Shown: one piece after another, positions 21,465-33,995 of the stretch
Position numbering within the stretch: position 1 is the stretch's first letter
How the letters are laid out: each line of letters opens with the position of its first letter
DNA from: Dermacentor variabilis
Lineage: Eukaryota > Arthropoda > Arachnida > Ixodida > Ixodidae
Direction of reading: 5' to 3'
Length of the DNA: 64,000 nucleotides
NCBI RefSeq assembly: GCF_050947875.1
Contig: NC_134571.1
Span: forward strand, 228,852,024 to 228,916,023
Translations under genes and position numbers: made by a program
Notes under the pieces: generated by a model
The model's database searches: none
Told to the model about the DNA's origin: nothing
Seen by the model: the letters and a program-made list of their open reading frames with translations, nothing else

Positions 21465-22001
21465 AAATGCAGTTTGTGCCCCGCAGGGGCGTCTGCGTCA
21501 GCAGGCGTTTGGTGTGTTGCGACACCACGTACCCGAGCACACGAGGGTTGGACCCTCCCGCGTCTAACCGTGCGCGGCTTAGCCGTGTCTGGGGAAAGGG
21601 GGATCCTGGGGGTTGAGCCGATGCCGGATGTTTGAACCTTTAAGCCCCCCTGGCGGAGGCAACACACCCCTTTGGCCTCTGCTTCACATAGACGGCACCT
21701 CCAGACTGACCCACCTGGAGGAAACCGGCAGTCGCCTTTTCCTGTCTCTCTCTACCCTCATCTTCGTCTTTCTGTTCTACTTTTAATCTTTCCTGTCCTC
21801 TCATCGTTTCCATTCACTTCGACTTATCCTGGCGGTAAGGGTTAACCTGGTGTGGCTGTCCTACCTTGGGTATACCATATTGGGTTATAGTAACGGCATA
21901 CTGCTGGCGCTGTGCAGACTTGTTTACATGTTCTGCCACGTCCCCTTGTTGGGCTCCGTGGTGGGTGGCAGACGCCGTTGCCGAACAAATCACTTATTTC
22001 T

Positions 22002-23266
22002 ATGGGATCCCCGAACCCGTTTACACCTGATCGTGCCTCGAAAAGGGTACGCACCGACGCCACCTCGCTCTTCTTGCTCAAAAACAAAGAAACGTTCCCG
22101 AAATTCCACGTCCTTCACTGTGAACAAACATCCACAAAAGCTAGAGCAATTTCACCATTCCTTGTGGCCAAGTGCCTAAAAGAGACCATCGGAGCTGGTT
22201 ATAAGGTTACAAAGATGGCAAGTGGGGACTTGCTCCTCGAACTAAAAGACAAAGAACAATACAACAGACTCGCACACCTCGTAGCCTTTGGTAACATTCC
22301 TGTTTCTGTGAGCGCACACTGAACTATGAACACAGTCAAAGGCGTTGTATCAGATGAAGATTTATTAGCATTGAATGACGAAGAACTCTTGGATGGATGG
22401 AAGAAACAAGGCGTAATCCATGTGCAGCGCATCAAAATTATACGGAATGACAACGAAATCCCAACGAAGCATTTAATATTCACTTTCAGTTCAACTACAT
22501 AACCCGAGTCTCTTGAAACCGGCTATGTAAAACTTCATGTTCGACGCTCCATGCCCAACCCGCGACGTTGTTTCAAATGTCAGAAATTTGGTCACGCATC
22601 CCAGAGCTGTCGAGGGCAGCTTACGTGCCCAAAGTGCGGCACAACCGGTCACTCTGCTGATGACTGCAATAATGATGAGGTACATTGTGCGAACTGCGAC
22701 GGCAGTCACCCTGCATACTCCAGAGCTTGTCCAGCCTGGAAGAAAGAAAAGGAAATAATTACTGTAAAATTTAAGGAGAACATAACATTTCGTGAAGCAC
22801 GACAAAGGGTCTCCTCGTTATTTTCACTAAAAACATCTTTCGCTGAAGTGGTGCAACGGGGGGCGGCACCGCAACGGCTTCTGGCGGCAGCCCGGACTAC
22901 GCCTAGCGTGCCGAGGCTAACGCCACCCGCCCCTATGGTGGGAGCAGCCAACGCTGCCCTGCCATCTCTCAAAGTGTCCACACCAGTTGCCTCTTCAAGC
23001 TCCGGCAGTAGCCAGGGCACCGCAGACGCCACAGGGGTCCGGTCGACCTCCGGCCCGATGGGGACGAAGACTTCTTCGCTTGAGATGGTCTACGCGACGC
23101 ACGACATCGCTCTCTGGAGCGGGTGTCCAGTGCCTCGTAAGAGGCTATGGACACCAGTCCAAGCCGAACGGCGCATGTAGCGTCGAAGGAGCGGCGAGGT
23201 TCTCTCGACCGCTCCAAAAAAGACAAAACACCAATTGCAGGGCCTAACAAAGGCCCTGTAAAGTAA
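22002..23266 (+). pseudogene. I-like LINE ORF1 (gag-like, three CCHC knuckles)
   Basis: It starts at ATG 22002 (MGSPNPFTPDRASKRVRTD). The N-terminal domain resembles the RRM-like part of I-element ORF1 (ARAISPFLVAKCLKE, then LLLELKDKEQ). An in-frame TGA at 22320-22322 and a TAA near 22500 break it. The frame then resumes with three knuckles: CFKCQKFGHASQSC, CPKCGTTGHSADDC, and CANCDGSHPAYSRAC. The block after them (PAWKKEKEI, ITFREAR) is also typical. The Pro/Ala/Ser-rich tail loses frame near 23100; a coherent tail frame continues to a stop at 23264-23266, just before ORF2. The protein would bind element RNA. Confidence 0.82.
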
Positions 23267-23305
23267 TGCCACTTCTGAGACACACAGCACAATTTCTTTT
23301 TAAAC

Positions 23306-26300
23306 GTGGATGACGTCATACAGTGGAACGTTAGAGGACTATTAAGAAACCTAGATGACGTCCAAGAAATCCTCTGTAGGTTTAAACCTAAAGTGCTGTA
23401 TGTTCAAGAAACCCACCTAACTTCCAAGCACACTAACTTCCTCCGGCAATACATGATTCTCAGGAAAGACCGCGAGGATGCTGTCGCATCATCTGGCGGT
23501 GTAGCCATCATTGCTGACAGAAGTATAGCGTGTCAGCATTTGAAGCTCCAAACGGCCCTTGAGGCCGTGGCCATTCGAGCCGTACTTTTAAATAAACTCA
23601 TTACAATCTGCTCTTTGTATATACCACCACATTATCACCTTCACAGACGCGACTTAGAATCATTAATAGATGAGCTCCCGGAGCCCTATTTGATTCTCGG
23701 TGATTTTAATGGGCACAGTAGTTTATGGGGCGATTCACGCTGTGATGCGCGAGGTCGCGTCATTGAACAGGTGCTTTTTTCCTCTGGAACAGGTCTCTTG
23801 AACACGAAGGAACCCACGTATTTTAACCTCACCAACAAGTCACACTCTGCCATAGATCTTAGCATTTTATCGCCGACGCTTTTGCCCTACTTTAAATGGA
23901 ATGTGCTTAACAACCCGTATGGGAGTGACCACTTCCCAATAATCCTAACTACGCCGAAACAAGATGAACTACCCCCGCAGGTCCCTCGGTGGAAGGTTGA
24001 CTCAGCCGATTGGGAACAGTACCGAACTCTCACACACATGACATGGACTGAGATGTCCGGTATAACCATAGATGACGCTGTTACATATTTTACAGCTTTT
24101 ATACTTGATGCCGCATGTAAATGTATTACTGAAGCGAGCGGCATGGGTTCCAAACTGCGTGTTCCCTGGTGGAACGATGCATGCAGGCAAGCACGGAGGA
24201 ACCAGAACAAAGCGTGGGCGATATTTTGCGATTCTCCAACAGCTGAAAACCTGGAAAATTTTAAACATGTCAAATCCCAGGCAAGGAGAACGTGCCCTCA
24301 AGCAAGGCGAGAGAGTTGGGCGAAGCTTATATCAAGCATCAACTCTTACACAGATGAAAGAAAAGTATGGAATGGAGTGAAAAATGTTAATGGGCAACAA
24401 ACGTATTCCCTGCCTTTAGTAAATAGCCACGGAGAAAGCCTGGAAGATCAAGCCAACTTTCTTGGCACACACTTTTAACACCATATCCAGCTCCTCACAC
24501 TACTCCGAAACATTCCTGAACTACAAAACACGAATAGAGAAGCAAAAGCTAGAAAGGAAATGTGCAAAAATTGCGCCGTACAACGAACTATTCTGCATAG
24601 CAGAGCTGCAGGCAGCACTGAACAGCTGTAATACATCCGCCCCAGGTTCAGACCGAGTAATATATGAGATGTTAAAACAACTACCATCCGAAACACAGAA
24701 AACCCTCATTTCCCTTTACAACGTTATATGGTCTTCCGGCGAGATCCCCTCAGTTTGGAAGGAGGCTATTATAATTCCAATATTGAAGCACGGAAAGGAT
24801 CCTTCCACTGTATCAAGTTACAGACCTATAGCATTAACAAGTTGCCTGTGCAAAGTATTTGAAAAAATGGTTAACTGTCGCCTACTACACTTCCTCGAAT
24901 CAAACAAATTGCTAGACCCATACCAGTGCGGGTTTCGGGAGGGTCGATCCACCACTGACCATCTCATACGTATGGAGGCACGTATCCGTGAAGCTTTTGT
25001 CCATAAGCAGTTTTTCTTATCAGTATTCTTAGATATGGAGAAAGCCTATGATACAGCGTGGTGGTTTGGGATATTGAAAGACCTCTCACAGTTAGGTATA
25101 TACGGAAATATGCTCAAGGTTATCGAAAGCTACCTGTCTAATCACACATTCCGTGTTCGAGTGGGCAATGTTCGGTCACGGAAATTTGTGCAGGTAACTG
25201 TAGTGCTGCAGGGCGGGGTGCTTAGCTGCACGCTCTTTATAGTAAAAATGAATTCTCTTCGTCTACACATACCACGTAACATCTTCTATTCAACATATGT
25301 TAAAGATGTGCAGATAGGTTTTCAATCAAGTTCTCTTGCAATCTGTGAGCGACAGGTCCACCTTGGTCTTAACAGGGTCTCCAAATGGGCTGATGAGAGC
25401 GGGTTGAGATTGAATCCACAAAAAAGCACCTGTGTCATTTTCTCTAGAAAAAGAGGCCTGCACCCTGTTTCTGAAATTGTGTTGCATGGTGAGCGTCTGC
25501 CTGTAAACGGGGAACATAAATTTTTAGGCATATTTTAGACGCGAAACTAACCTTTGTACAGCACATAAAATCTCTTAAAAACAAATGTATGAAAACAATG
25601 AATATCTTAAAGGTGCTCCCACGCACAACCTGGGGCAGTGATATAAAATGTCCCATGAACCTGTACAAAAGCCTCATACGCACACGACTAGACTATGGAG
25701 GCATAGTTTACCAGTCGGCTACTCCATCTGCTCTAAAGATGCTAGACTCTGTCAACCACTTAGGAATTCGCCTGTCCACAGGCGCCTTTAGAACAAGCCC
25801 AGTGGAAAGCCTGTACGTTGAATCGGATGAATGGTCCCTTCAACTGCAGAGAACATATTCGTCTTTCATGTATTTTCTTAGAGTGAACGGAAACAGTCAG
25901 CACCCTGCGTATTACACCATAAACAATTTGTCCAGTTGTCAACTTTTTCGCAAGCGGCCCACAGTGGCAAAGCCTTTCTCACTGCGTGTTAGAGACATGG
26001 CCGAAGAAACAAGGGTTCCACTGCTTGAATACCACCTTATGTCTCCTGCTATACGGCCCCCGCCGTCGCAGTGGCAACCAATAGACTGTGATACATCTAT
26101 CGTAGCCGTTACAAAGCGCGCGCCTGTCGCGCATATACGTATGTACTTCCTCGAATTACAGCACAAATACTCCTCTCCTGAATTTTTTACAGACGCATCG
26201 AAGTGTAATTCTGGCTTATCTTACGCAGCGGTTGGACCATCCTTTTCGGATGCCGGCGTTCTGCACCCTAACACAAGTATTTTCACGGCAGAGGCCTATG

Positions 26301-27035
26301 CGATATTAGCCGCCGTTAAACACATTAAAGAATTTATTATCCCAAAGGCAGTTATATACACACTCTTTGAGCGTCGTAAATGCTTCGAAAACTGTCAAGA
26401 AATATCAAAACCCTGTAATCTTGTCTCTTTACCCAGCATTACTAACCACCTCTGCGTCCAAGCAGCATATTGTCGTATGCTGGGTGCCGGGGCACCGAGA
26501 GATAGAGGGAAACGTGTTCGCTGACCAGCTAGCCACATCCGTCCACGCGACCGCTTCCAACACTTCCACGACTGTCCCTGTAATGGACCTCAAGCCCTCT
26601 ATAAGAAAAAAGCTAAGGGCTTTCTGGCAGCGCATGTGGGATAGAGAAACAGAAAATAAACTACATGTTATCAAGCAGTATCTTGGCAACTGGCCGCCGG
26701 TATCAAAGAACCGCCATACAGAAGTAACACTTTGCAGACTCAGGATAGGACACACATACACCACACACGCATACCTCTTGTCCGGTGGCGATCCACCTAT
26801 GTGTGATAAATGTGGTGAGCCACTTACCGTGCTTCACATTCTGCTGCAATGCACTGAATTAAACGCTAATAGGAAAAAGCATTTTCCATTGCCACACCGG
26901 CAACAAATTCCACTTCATCCGCTAATGATCATAAGTACAGAACCGCTTTTTAAATATCAATCATTCTTCAAATTTTTAAAAGTAGTACATAGTTTTCATG
27001 TCATATACCAAGAAATCCGTAGCACGGCCTCTTAA
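23306..27035 (+). pseudogene. I-like LINE ORF2: endonuclease, RT, RNase H, zinc-finger tail
   Basis: The endonuclease (23306-24000) shows WNVRGL, VQETHL, SSGGVAIIAD, SLYIPPH, GDFNGHSSLWG and GSDHFPI. A frameshift near 24470 leads to the RT (24600-25540): SSYRPIALTS, GFREGRSTTDHL, FLDMEKAYDT, and the active site reads YVKD at about 25294-25305, with Lys where the first catalytic Asp belongs. A one-base frame change near 25530 leads into the thumb and connection, then RNase H: FFTDASK (26188), TAEAYAILAAVKHI (26287), another frame break near 26360, and CWVPGHREIEGN (26475). The tail has CRLRIGHTYTTH and CDKCGEPLTVLHILLQC, a CCHC-type finger found at I/R1/Jockey C-termini. The copy is dead. Confidence 0.88.
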
Positions 27036-27392
27036 CTGAGGTTTCTGCTGCGGCAACTGCATTAAAGGAAAGCACCTGCCTCCCAGCGTTTGAGCTCAAA
27101 GGCCTCCCGGAGGTATAGGTGCTGTTTGGATATTCTTGCATTTTAGCTCCATGATCACTTATCACGCGTACTATATCCATAGACTATATGTATCACTATC
27201 ATAATTTTATACTATATATCATTTTACGCTTCAATGATACGGATTGAATTTTAGGCCACTTTGCAGCCATGTTACATCCCACCATCGCAACTCACAAATC
27301 AGCGCTTAACACAACATTATCAGTCATGGCGCTCTTTGGCCATAGCTGGCCTTTGCGCCACTAAACAATACACATTCATTCATTCATTTAGA

Positions 27393-29048
27393 CAGTTTGT
27401 CGGAGTTGTGTCTCCATTACAGAATCGCATTACTGTGGTGAACAAAGCAAGTGTTGCGGTACATACTGTGCGCACTTTACCCTTTGTTGGACGGTCGGAA
27501 ATATTGGTCCCACTATTCAGGGCTACTTCGTTACTCAGTAGCGGTGACGTGTAATGTCTACACTTGAGCATTCCTGTGTGGATATATATTTCTGATTCAC
27601 TTTAAGCATATTTTTTATTAATTCCTTTGTCAAACAACGAGATAGAGTGATTGCACCGATTGTTTACTTCCCTTTCTACAGTGTTTAGTTTATTCTATCG
27701 CCTTCCTTCAAACCACCACAGCGGCAAATGAACCCTTTTGATCGAAATTCCATGTTTTCATACTAGCTGGATTTTGGTGCGGTTAGGTGTCTAAATTTTT
27801 CGTGCCCACAGCTACCAAAACAGGTGATCAAATTATTAGCATCGCGAACAAATCGCATTTCCACATATGAGAATGGCATAGCCTTCAAGGATTTTCAAGA
27901 AGCATCTTTTTTTCTAAGAATCCGTGCAATATTGGAAACTCTGAATGAGGTTGCTCATGCAAGCATGCTCAATAAGTATAATGAAAACGTGCACAAACTT
28001 CATACATATTGTACTGGGTACTCTGGCTGCTTCTAATCCCATTACAGGTGACCACGACTAGGTAGAAACGGGCCTTGAGGCTTTATAATGGGACGTAATA
28101 TTCCCACTTTTTGCTATTACAGAATCATTGTCAGCTTTGACATTTTAGGTTATGTGAAAAATACTTCATAAAAAATCACTTGTAATTTCTCGGACACAAA
28201 GCGATCTGCTCTCTGCTTGCGTCAATGAAAGGGTTAAGATGCACACAATATTCAAAGGTAAAACCATGCACATAGTTCTTAAAACGAAACCCTCTTTGCC
28301 TCTTCCTTGCTCAGCGGGTGGTGGCTGCTGCAATCCTGCCAATATTGGTCACTGTGTGTCTGGCACTGGATATGTGCTACTTGGCATGTATCCAAATAGC
28401 AACTTGGATTACCGGTTAAGTGCAGCTCAACATGTACCACTGGGTAGACAAGTAGAACAAAAAGGCAAGAAATTAAGTATGGAACAGGAAAGTTAAGAAG
28501 CCAGTCACAGGGAAGTCGGAAAGCCAACAACAAAAGCAGCCGAGTGTGAACAAAAATGAACTAAATGAGACCAGGACATGCATTGTGTGTAGAGCTATAG
28601 AAGTGAACGAGTGATTACATATTACTGAACATTACCAAGGCTTCACTGATAACCGATTTTCACACTTGCATGGAATCTGCTAACTTTTCTGTGCAAAACT
28701 CTACTGGAAGGGATATATTGCATGCATCGGTGTTAATAAATTTTCTAGCATATTTTTTTTTCAGCCAACACACACATCCCCGTTAAATGAAATAGATCAC
28801 TGTAGATGGCTGCCACAAGCATATTAGAAGAACTATGAATTGGAAGCTGTTAGCTACCTGTGGCGCGACGTCATGCAAGGGTACGTATAGTCTTCGTGTG
28901 CACATTGACTTCGTATGTTTTTAGCCACGTTAAAATGTTTGGAGCTTTAAAATGTGAGGAGCCTTGACATCTAAAAGACGAGGAGCAAGAAAATTGAATG
29001 CAGCTACCAAGAAAAACACGTGCAAGTGTAAGCTGTTGATTTTGACTC
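27393..29048. other. no recognised gene; interrupted flank ORF at 27394-27555
   Basis: Directly after the I-like LINE an open frame of about 54 codons reads VGVVSPLQNRITVVNK, then VRTLPFVGRSEILVPLFRA. It looks like coding sequence rather than random DNA and may be part of an older element or gene that the LINE entered. I cannot name it. The rest is AT-rich, with a 70-codon frame at 27824-28036 that I do not recognise. Confidence 0.4.
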
Positions 29049-29050
29049 TA

Positions 29051-29438
29051 AAGGGATGTTCACACCGAAGACGGAGCGGCTAAAGTAGGCAAATGGAAAG
29101 CGGGCAAACCTCCTCGCCAGGGGGGTAAAAGCGGGCAGAAAGCAAGACGGCGAGCGCTATCGCTCGCGGACCGATCTTTTCCACCCTCTGGAGCTCTCCG
29201 CTTTGTCGCAGCCAATCAGAACAACAGACGACACTGGCGCGTGCGCGATGAGGACGGACGACCGGTGCCACGAGATGGCGACTCGTGCACCACAAGAACG
29301 TTAGATGCTCCGCCTCTTTGGTGGCGCGGGAAGCCAGGCAAGCCGTCCGGTCTGAACAGGCCCGCGCGTTCACCGCTTCACTGTGTCGAAAATCCGCTTG
29401 GCTGCTTAGACGTTCCGCTTTAGGTGTGAATTTGCCTT
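29051..29438. mobile_element. 388-bp MITE with terminal inverted repeats and TA duplication
   Basis: The left end AAGGGATGTTCACACCGAAG pairs with the right end, whose reverse complement is AAGGCAAATTCACACCTAAA. Similarity of the termini continues for about 40 bp. TA occurs on both sides (29049-29050 and 29439-29440). The interior is CpG-rich and non-coding, with no transposase. Size, TIRs and TA target suggest a non-autonomous DNA transposon of the Tc1/mariner or PIF/Harbinger kind; the superfamily is not certain. A related, diverged segment lies inverted at 4990-5330. Confidence 0.75.
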
Positions 29439-30289
29439 TAAGCAAACAAAGGGAGAAGAATCACTATCCAAGGATAATAATTATTTTTCATTATGAGCTA
29501 ACATTTCACAGTCTGGCCAGGAACTAAAATATCAGTATTAGAACACACAAATGTATATATAGGAAAGTGCGGCAAACATTTGCGCATGTGAATGTTTGTT
29601 ACCTTCTTGCACCACCTGCAGTGTCCAGGCTTGTGCTCCAGACTACATGTTGCAGTTGCCTGAATACTTTACAAACATTTGTCCCAACTGCACTGCTTTT
29701 TCCCCTCCAGCATCGATTTCTCAATGAGTCCAAGAAGCCAGGCGCCTCATGTTTGCAGACGATGGGTACCATGTGCACAGGGGCCGAGGAATTGACCAGT
29801 TTGCAAAGATCATTGTTAATGCTCTTGCTCAGCAGTTTGGCCATGGTGTCAAGTCACCTGCACGTGCTGCTTTTGCAACATCAAGGGCCACAAATCAAAT
29901 GAATGCATCAAGTTTTGTAAGCCAGCTTCCCGGCAGATGTCAACAGAAAAATAAATTATGCCTGCCATCAAATGGCCCTTCTCAGGGCCACCCATATGTT
30001 GTCCGACAGGTTTGAGATGCTCCTGACCATTACCCTCTCCATTTTCCTGTTTAGCTAGGAATCGCTTTGCTTTGCAAGGTATGTCGGGCAGGTAAGGATG
30101 AACATCTGGCATATTCCTGGGATTTTTTCAATTCTATACTTATAGTTCCTGCAATAACATATGCAGAGCACTGCTCAGACGATGCAGTGCAAGAGGGATA
30201 AGAACTGTAGTATCACTGTTACATTATCTCGGCCCAAGACTTGGGTGTGGTTATGTCATAGTGAGGGCGTTTGTACAATATGCAGTACA

Positions 30290-30420
30290 TTATACAGGGG
30301 GTTTCAGCTAACTTGTGCCGAGGCTTTAAAGGAGAAAGAACGAAAGAAACTAGGCCTGCAGTACTCAAATGCAATCAATTCAGTAGACTACACTTTTGAG
30401 CAACTTTAATACTTACGGCT
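30290..30420 (+). repeat. possible terminal segment of a DNA transposon
   Basis: TATACAGGGGGTTTCAGCTA at about 30291-30310 resembles the CAGGGTGTTTCAGCTAAC-type termini that I associate with a common arachnid repeat. No matching opposite end was found downstream, so this is a half or degraded copy at best. Confidence 0.35.
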
Positions 30421-33400
30421 TATTGAGAAATATCTAACTGCTTTATTTTTATGAAAATAGCTGCTGTGGTTATTTTTTCAGGACAAACGAAAGTGCACAA
30501 AATCGAAAAAGCGCCATGCAACTATGCAAATTTGAGCAGTGACACGAGTGCTCTCGCACATGCTTTAAACAAATGAACAATGCGGCATGCAGACAGGATA
30601 TGCAAAAAATATGCAGATTCGACACACTGGGAAATATGTTTAAGGTAAGCTTTCCTTGCTGTTTGTGTTCATTGATGGCATTTGGCAGTGATGTGTTAAA
30701 TTTTACCTTGCGTGCACCACTTGTGTTTGTAGTACACAGAGCTCACAGGGAGACGTGCACTCCGACGATTGATATGGTGTTTTGCACCATCCATATCCTA
30801 CGAGAATGGTGGCACTGTCATTCCCTCACACGGCGCAGTGCATGGTGGGCGAGGTAGAGAAATCCTTTTATTGAATGCTTAGGAGAAATAGTTGCTGCCA
30901 CGTCCTGTGCCCGACAGAGCAGCGCCTGCTGGCCACACAGGCTTCTGTCATGCAGCACGGCCTCCCAGTGTTACATGTAGAGACATTGGTTGAAGTTTGA
31001 ATGCTGGACCACCACTTGCGTATTGTCGTTTTGAGGTCGTGGTGCTGTATTGCAGCTTTGCATCTGCACATCCTGTGTCAATTGTTAGCATGGGCACACT
31101 TGCCGTGTTTATTTTTCAGAAATAGCATAAACATGCCCCACCATATCTTGAATTATCATTATAATATTTTTGGTTTGCCCGAAACTGTCACCACGTCTAT
31201 TTCTAGTGTTTTCCTTTAAAGACCCTCCCTATGAAGGATGCTTTCTGACGGCACCTTTGCCTTCTGTGCTCATTAAGCGACCACAAATGTAAGCACTGCA
31301 GCTTGTGCAATGCTTTTGTCTAGTGTTTCCACGCACGCAACTCTCAATGTATCATTAGCGCTGAAATAGAACACCACTCGTTGCTCAAAGCAGCTTCAAT
31401 ATAGATAACAATCGCTACAATAGGCATAGACTTGTGGCAGTATATGACTTTCTACAGCCATAAAAGGCAAGCTAGCATAGTGGGGCATCTCAATGCTCGT
31501 AAAAGCATTCAACTCTATGTATCTCCAAATAACTAAACTCAAGCAGACACTGTCTAAATCCGTGCCTGTCACGGTGAATTGGTGCGGCAACTTGAAGGTG
31601 TCGCTTTTCCTTCACTTTTGTGTCTCTTATGTTTTTGCTAAGGTTCTTTCCACATTTAAAGTTGCTCTTATGGTTTTTTAGGAGGGTAATTTACTAATTC
31701 CCTAAACAATGTCATTTTCTCCATTTGGTTGCACTGTATGCATCAGTTCAACATCAGTGCAATAAATGGGTCAAGCAGCTTAATACAAAATCTTGCCAGG
31801 CCTTTTTGGCATGACACTCGTGGATAACATTTTGGTGTGGCGAGACCGAAAGAGTGAAATCGATGCATACAGCACAAAGGCCAGGCACTGTTCCCTTGTG
31901 GCCTGCACAAGCACTAGTGTTCAAAGCACAGTCAGTGGAGCAGCATCTAGTCTTATCAATTCACACTGAGTATCGCAAAATTAAACATTGCAAGAACTGT
32001 AGCTTGGTTGATGAGACAAGGCACTTCCAGCTGCAGCTGAAACATGTAGTGTGATCAACATGTACAAGGTTGGGATACTCTTCACCCTTTTTTTGTATTT
32101 AAGACTTTTTAAACTTTGCCCACAATATGATTACAGCTTTCCAGAGGGCATTGTTGCAAAGCCTCCAGAGTTCCTTGGAAAATCCTCCCATGCACCTGCC
32201 ATGTACATTGCCCCTCTTCCTTGACGAGGCGTGCAAGTTGGCACAAGCAGCAGTGGAACAGTTGAAGAGGGGAAGAAAGGTTCACTTTATGATAGGTTGT
32301 ATGTAAACAAAACTGATCAAACACAACCGATTCGGCTTTCACTTTTTTCAAGACAATTGTCAGCAAAGCAAGGGAGCAATTTCAGTAGGGCGATACTAAT
32401 AAATAGTGCATAGAAATTCTTGGAAGCCCTGTCAGCTTTCTTGCTGAGGTGGTTTAGGCAGGGAATGCCAATGCAAGAGGGATGGTCATGGCCATCGCCT
32501 CACATCCACCATGTTCAATGTATGTGCAGCATTAATCGGTTCTCTAGAGTGGGTGCACTAATGTCGCGGCAGGCCAGCACTTAGTCGCATGATACATTTT
32601 CAGACCTCCCATACTTTCTTTGGGGCTCTGCGAAAATTGATAATACATGAAACTAAAATTGCCATGTTGCAGTTTTCAATGCAGCCATCACACTGCATTT
32701 GTCCATTTTTGAAACAAATTTTATTGTACCAAATGCATACAGAATGAATTTGCGGAATATCCAAAGTACATTTTGCTTGTTTTGGTCAAGCGGCTGGCAG
32801 AACAAAACCACAAATTTCCAAAGGAGGAAATTTGTGGTTTCACTTCTTTTGAAGTACACCATTGGTGAAACAGTGTTGCTCACGCACAACCAGTGCAAAA
32901 CTTGTCACCGATTACAAAAGAAGGGAACTGCTACACACCATTTCTTGGTTCCTTGACCATTTATTTTCTTTCTTTCGTGGCTGATGTTTAAAAATCCTTG
33001 CTAAAGCAAATATAGAGGCATCAAAAATCAATGCACAACAGATATGAGCGCTGTGGTGCAAAGTAATGAAGATATAATGTTGCGTGCGCATTATTTAGTC
33101 TTAAATTGAGAGATACAATGTATGCAGCACAAGTGTTGCTCTTCAATCCCAATAAAAAAAATATGGAACCCGTGGGCTACAAGAGGGCGACCGATGAATC
33201 TTGGGGACCTGGGATTCTGTATTGTGCAGCTATACCTAAGTACACAAGCATTCTTGCATTCTGCCTCTACCTGGGTGCAGCTTCGTGACCTGGAATGAAA
33301 AACCACAGCCGTCGAGCTACTGCAGTGGCAACATCACAGTAAAAGGTAATAGCAAAAAAATTAAAACAATAATAATTGGCCATGTAACTTTCACATCAGA

Positions 33401-33980
33401 TAGGTCACCTGAATCTTCTATTTCCAATTTTTGTGGTGTTGCATGAAAGGACAAAAATTTTGAAAAGTGATAGTGTACGAGTTTTATACATTAACAATTA
33501 TGCATATCTAGTTTTTTTTAAAACTATGCAGATATTTCATAAAAAGTTTTGAGCACAGAGAGCCCGGCGTTCTTGCAAAGGAGTTTCTAGGTGAGGTGGA
33601 CGCACTTTGCCGCTAATAAAGCAAGCTTCAGAAATAATTTTGAAAAATTCAGTAACTCTTTTATTAGTACCTTGGGGGCAGCTGTCTAACCGGCATATTT
33701 GGAGGCAGTCGCATTTGAATGCACACCCCTTTTTCCTAAATCTCAAAAATTGCACTTATTTTGAAATATTCGTTATCGCGCTCAATTGAGTACTATTGAA
33801 ACTTGATGCATCCTGCTCCAAATCAGGCGGCAGTGACCCATCGAGAAGGCTGGGACGAAGCTTAAATGACAGCCTGACACGGAACACTGACGCACATGCT
33901 TGCCAAGCAAAGTGTGTCGTATGGGTAGCTACAATGACTGGCCAAGATGTTGTTTCAGACTTTCTCGTGCCTGTTGCCAT

Positions 33981-33995
33981 GGGGGGGGGGGGGGG
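33981..33995 (+). repeat. 15-nt poly-G tract
   Basis: Uninterrupted G run after GCCAT. One of four pure G runs of 13 or more in the window (also 7770-7782, 59493-59508, 61342-61364). Confidence 0.95.

Larger units (their letters stand above)
21478..27392 (+). mobile_element. I-clade-like LINE, full length but inactivated
   Basis: It has a GC-rich 5' UTR (about 21478-22001), a zinc-knuckle ORF1, an ORF2 with endonuclease, RT and RNase H, and a 3' UTR ending in (CATT)n at 27373-27389. An 8-bp match, CAGTTTGT, lies at 21470-21477 and 27393-27400 and may be the target duplication; that sets the boundaries given here but is weak evidence. RNase H plus three CCHC knuckles in ORF1 is the architecture of the I group. 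At least two stops in ORF1, several frameshifts in ORF2 and an altered RT active site make it non-autonomous. Confidence 0.85.

Noticed and set aside
29567..30112. Overlapping frames on both strands as a possible gene
   Set aside because: No domain, no consistent reading frame and no splice pair that I could defend.
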